Assembly (NCBI GenBank): GCA_018399435.1
Contig: JAGYOJ010000083.1
Span: 1-6,963 of the forward strand
Source: Actinomycetota bacterium
Lineage (GTDB): Bacteria; Actinomycetota; Humimicrobiia; Humimicrobiales; Humimicrobiaceae
Reading direction: 5' to 3'
DNA length: 6,963 nucleotides
Position numbers and translations under genes: made by a program. Positions 6,579 to 6,963 of the stretch are shown here, in pieces. The notes beneath the pieces are model-generated. The model was given only the letters and a program-made list of their open reading frames with translations. It did no database searches and had not been told where the DNA came from. Within the stretch, counting starts at the first letter, position 1; each line of letters begins with the position of its first letter.

Positions 6579-6786
6579 ATTTAACTGGATCATAACCGCC
6601 CTTATTAAAGGGATTACATCTTAAAACTCTATATGTAGCTTTAATACTTCCTTTTAGTACACCATATTTATTAATAGCTTCTACTGCATATTCTGAACAA
6701 GTCGGCTGAAATTTACAAGCATTTGGAAGTAGTGGTGATATTAATTTTTTATACAACTTTATTACAAATATTAATAATCTTTTCAT
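6577..6786 (-). CDS. yidD: YidD, membrane protein insertion efficiency factor
   Basis: Small, inner-face membrane-associated protein that assists YidC-dependent insertion. 69 residues, typical length. It starts with an amphipathic, basic helix (MKRLLIFVIKLYKKLISPLL) and holds the family signature: Cys24 and Cys30 in CKFQPTCSEYA, and Cys57 in RCNPFNKGGYDPV. It sits between rnpA (14 nt) and yidC (15 nt), its normal place. No Shine-Dalgarno is visible before the ATG, so it probably depends on ribosomes arriving from rnpA. Confidence 0.97.
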   Translation of the reverse strand: MKRLLIFVIKLYKKLISPLLPNACKFQPTCSEYAVEAINKYGVLKGSIKATYRVLRCNPFNKGGYDPVK

Positions 6787-6800
6787 ATTAAGCTTGTGGG

Positions 6801-6963
6801 TTAAGAATGCATAAGGGATTCTTCAAGAATTTTTTTTAGTTCCCAATAACCTATGTATTTTATTCTTTTTCTCGCTATTATTAATAGATCAAAGCCTTTT
6901 AGGTGACTATTCATGCTTCTTATTATTTCTCTTAAAACTCTTTTTATTTTATTTCTTTTAACA
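6801..6963 (-). CDS. rnpA: RNase P protein component (5' end outside window)
   Basis: Protein subunit of ribonuclease P, which trims the 5' leader of pre-tRNAs. Only the last 53 residues are visible, read from 6962 to the TAA at 6801-6803. They begin with KRNKIKRVLREIIR, matching the conserved RNR-type basic helix (RNRxKRxLRE) that contacts the RNA subunit, followed by the beta strand FDLLIIARK and the C-terminal helix ELKKILEESL. Identity is further supported by the adjoining yidD and yidC. rpmH and perhaps dnaA would be expected beyond the right edge. Confidence 0.93.
   Translation of the reverse strand, partial: VKRNKIKRVLREIIRSMNSHLKGFDLLIIARKRIKYIGYWELKKILEESLMHS

Overview
The window is a low-GC, AT-rich bacterial segment in which every recognisable gene lies on the minus strand. 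Read in the direction of transcription (right to left), it carries the 3' end of rnpA, then yidD, yidC, khpB (jag), a gap of about 480 bp, mnmE, and two consecutive, clearly different mnmG genes. The second mnmG runs off the left edge. The order rnpA-yidD-yidC-khpB-mnmE-mnmG is the classic chromosome-origin neighbourhood of Clostridia-like and other monoderm bacteria. A short YidC without the large periplasmic domain and without a lipobox also fits a monoderm or related lineage. KhpB lacks the usual Jag_N domain, as in the Actinobacteria I know, so I do not commit to a phylum.

Right part (5173-6963): the RNase P protein, YidD, the YidC insertase and the KhpB RNA-binding protein are packed with gaps of 14, 15 and about 24 nt, evidently one transcription unit. 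yidC uses a TTG start behind a very strong Shine-Dalgarno sequence. Middle (about 4693-5172): a gap with no intact gene. It holds a near-perfect inverted repeat, a possible promoter for mnmE, and a 56-codon open stretch that faintly resembles the N-terminus of a CDP-alcohol phosphatidyltransferase (PssA/PgsA type), perhaps a gene remnant.

Left part (1-4692): mnmE is followed by mnmG copy 1 (591 aa, divergent) and mnmG copy 2 (482 codons visible, closer to the canonical enzyme). MnmE and MnmG together modify the wobble uridine (U34) of certain tRNAs, so this stretch is a tRNA-modification operon with a doubled flavoprotein subunit. Each mnmG start codon is preceded, at 15 and 16 bp, by a perfect 16-bp palindrome TGTTTCACGTGAAACA, the ParB-binding parS site. 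The short segment between parS and the start codon is also similar in both places, which suggests that a parS-RBS-mnmG unit was duplicated in tandem. One parS encodes the C-terminal residues of mnmG copy 1. The other lies in a 20-codon mini-ORF that overlaps the mnmE stop codon.

The tandem, asymmetrically diverged MnmG pair with paired parS sites is the most unusual thing here. I saw no RNA genes, insertion sequences or CRISPR arrays.
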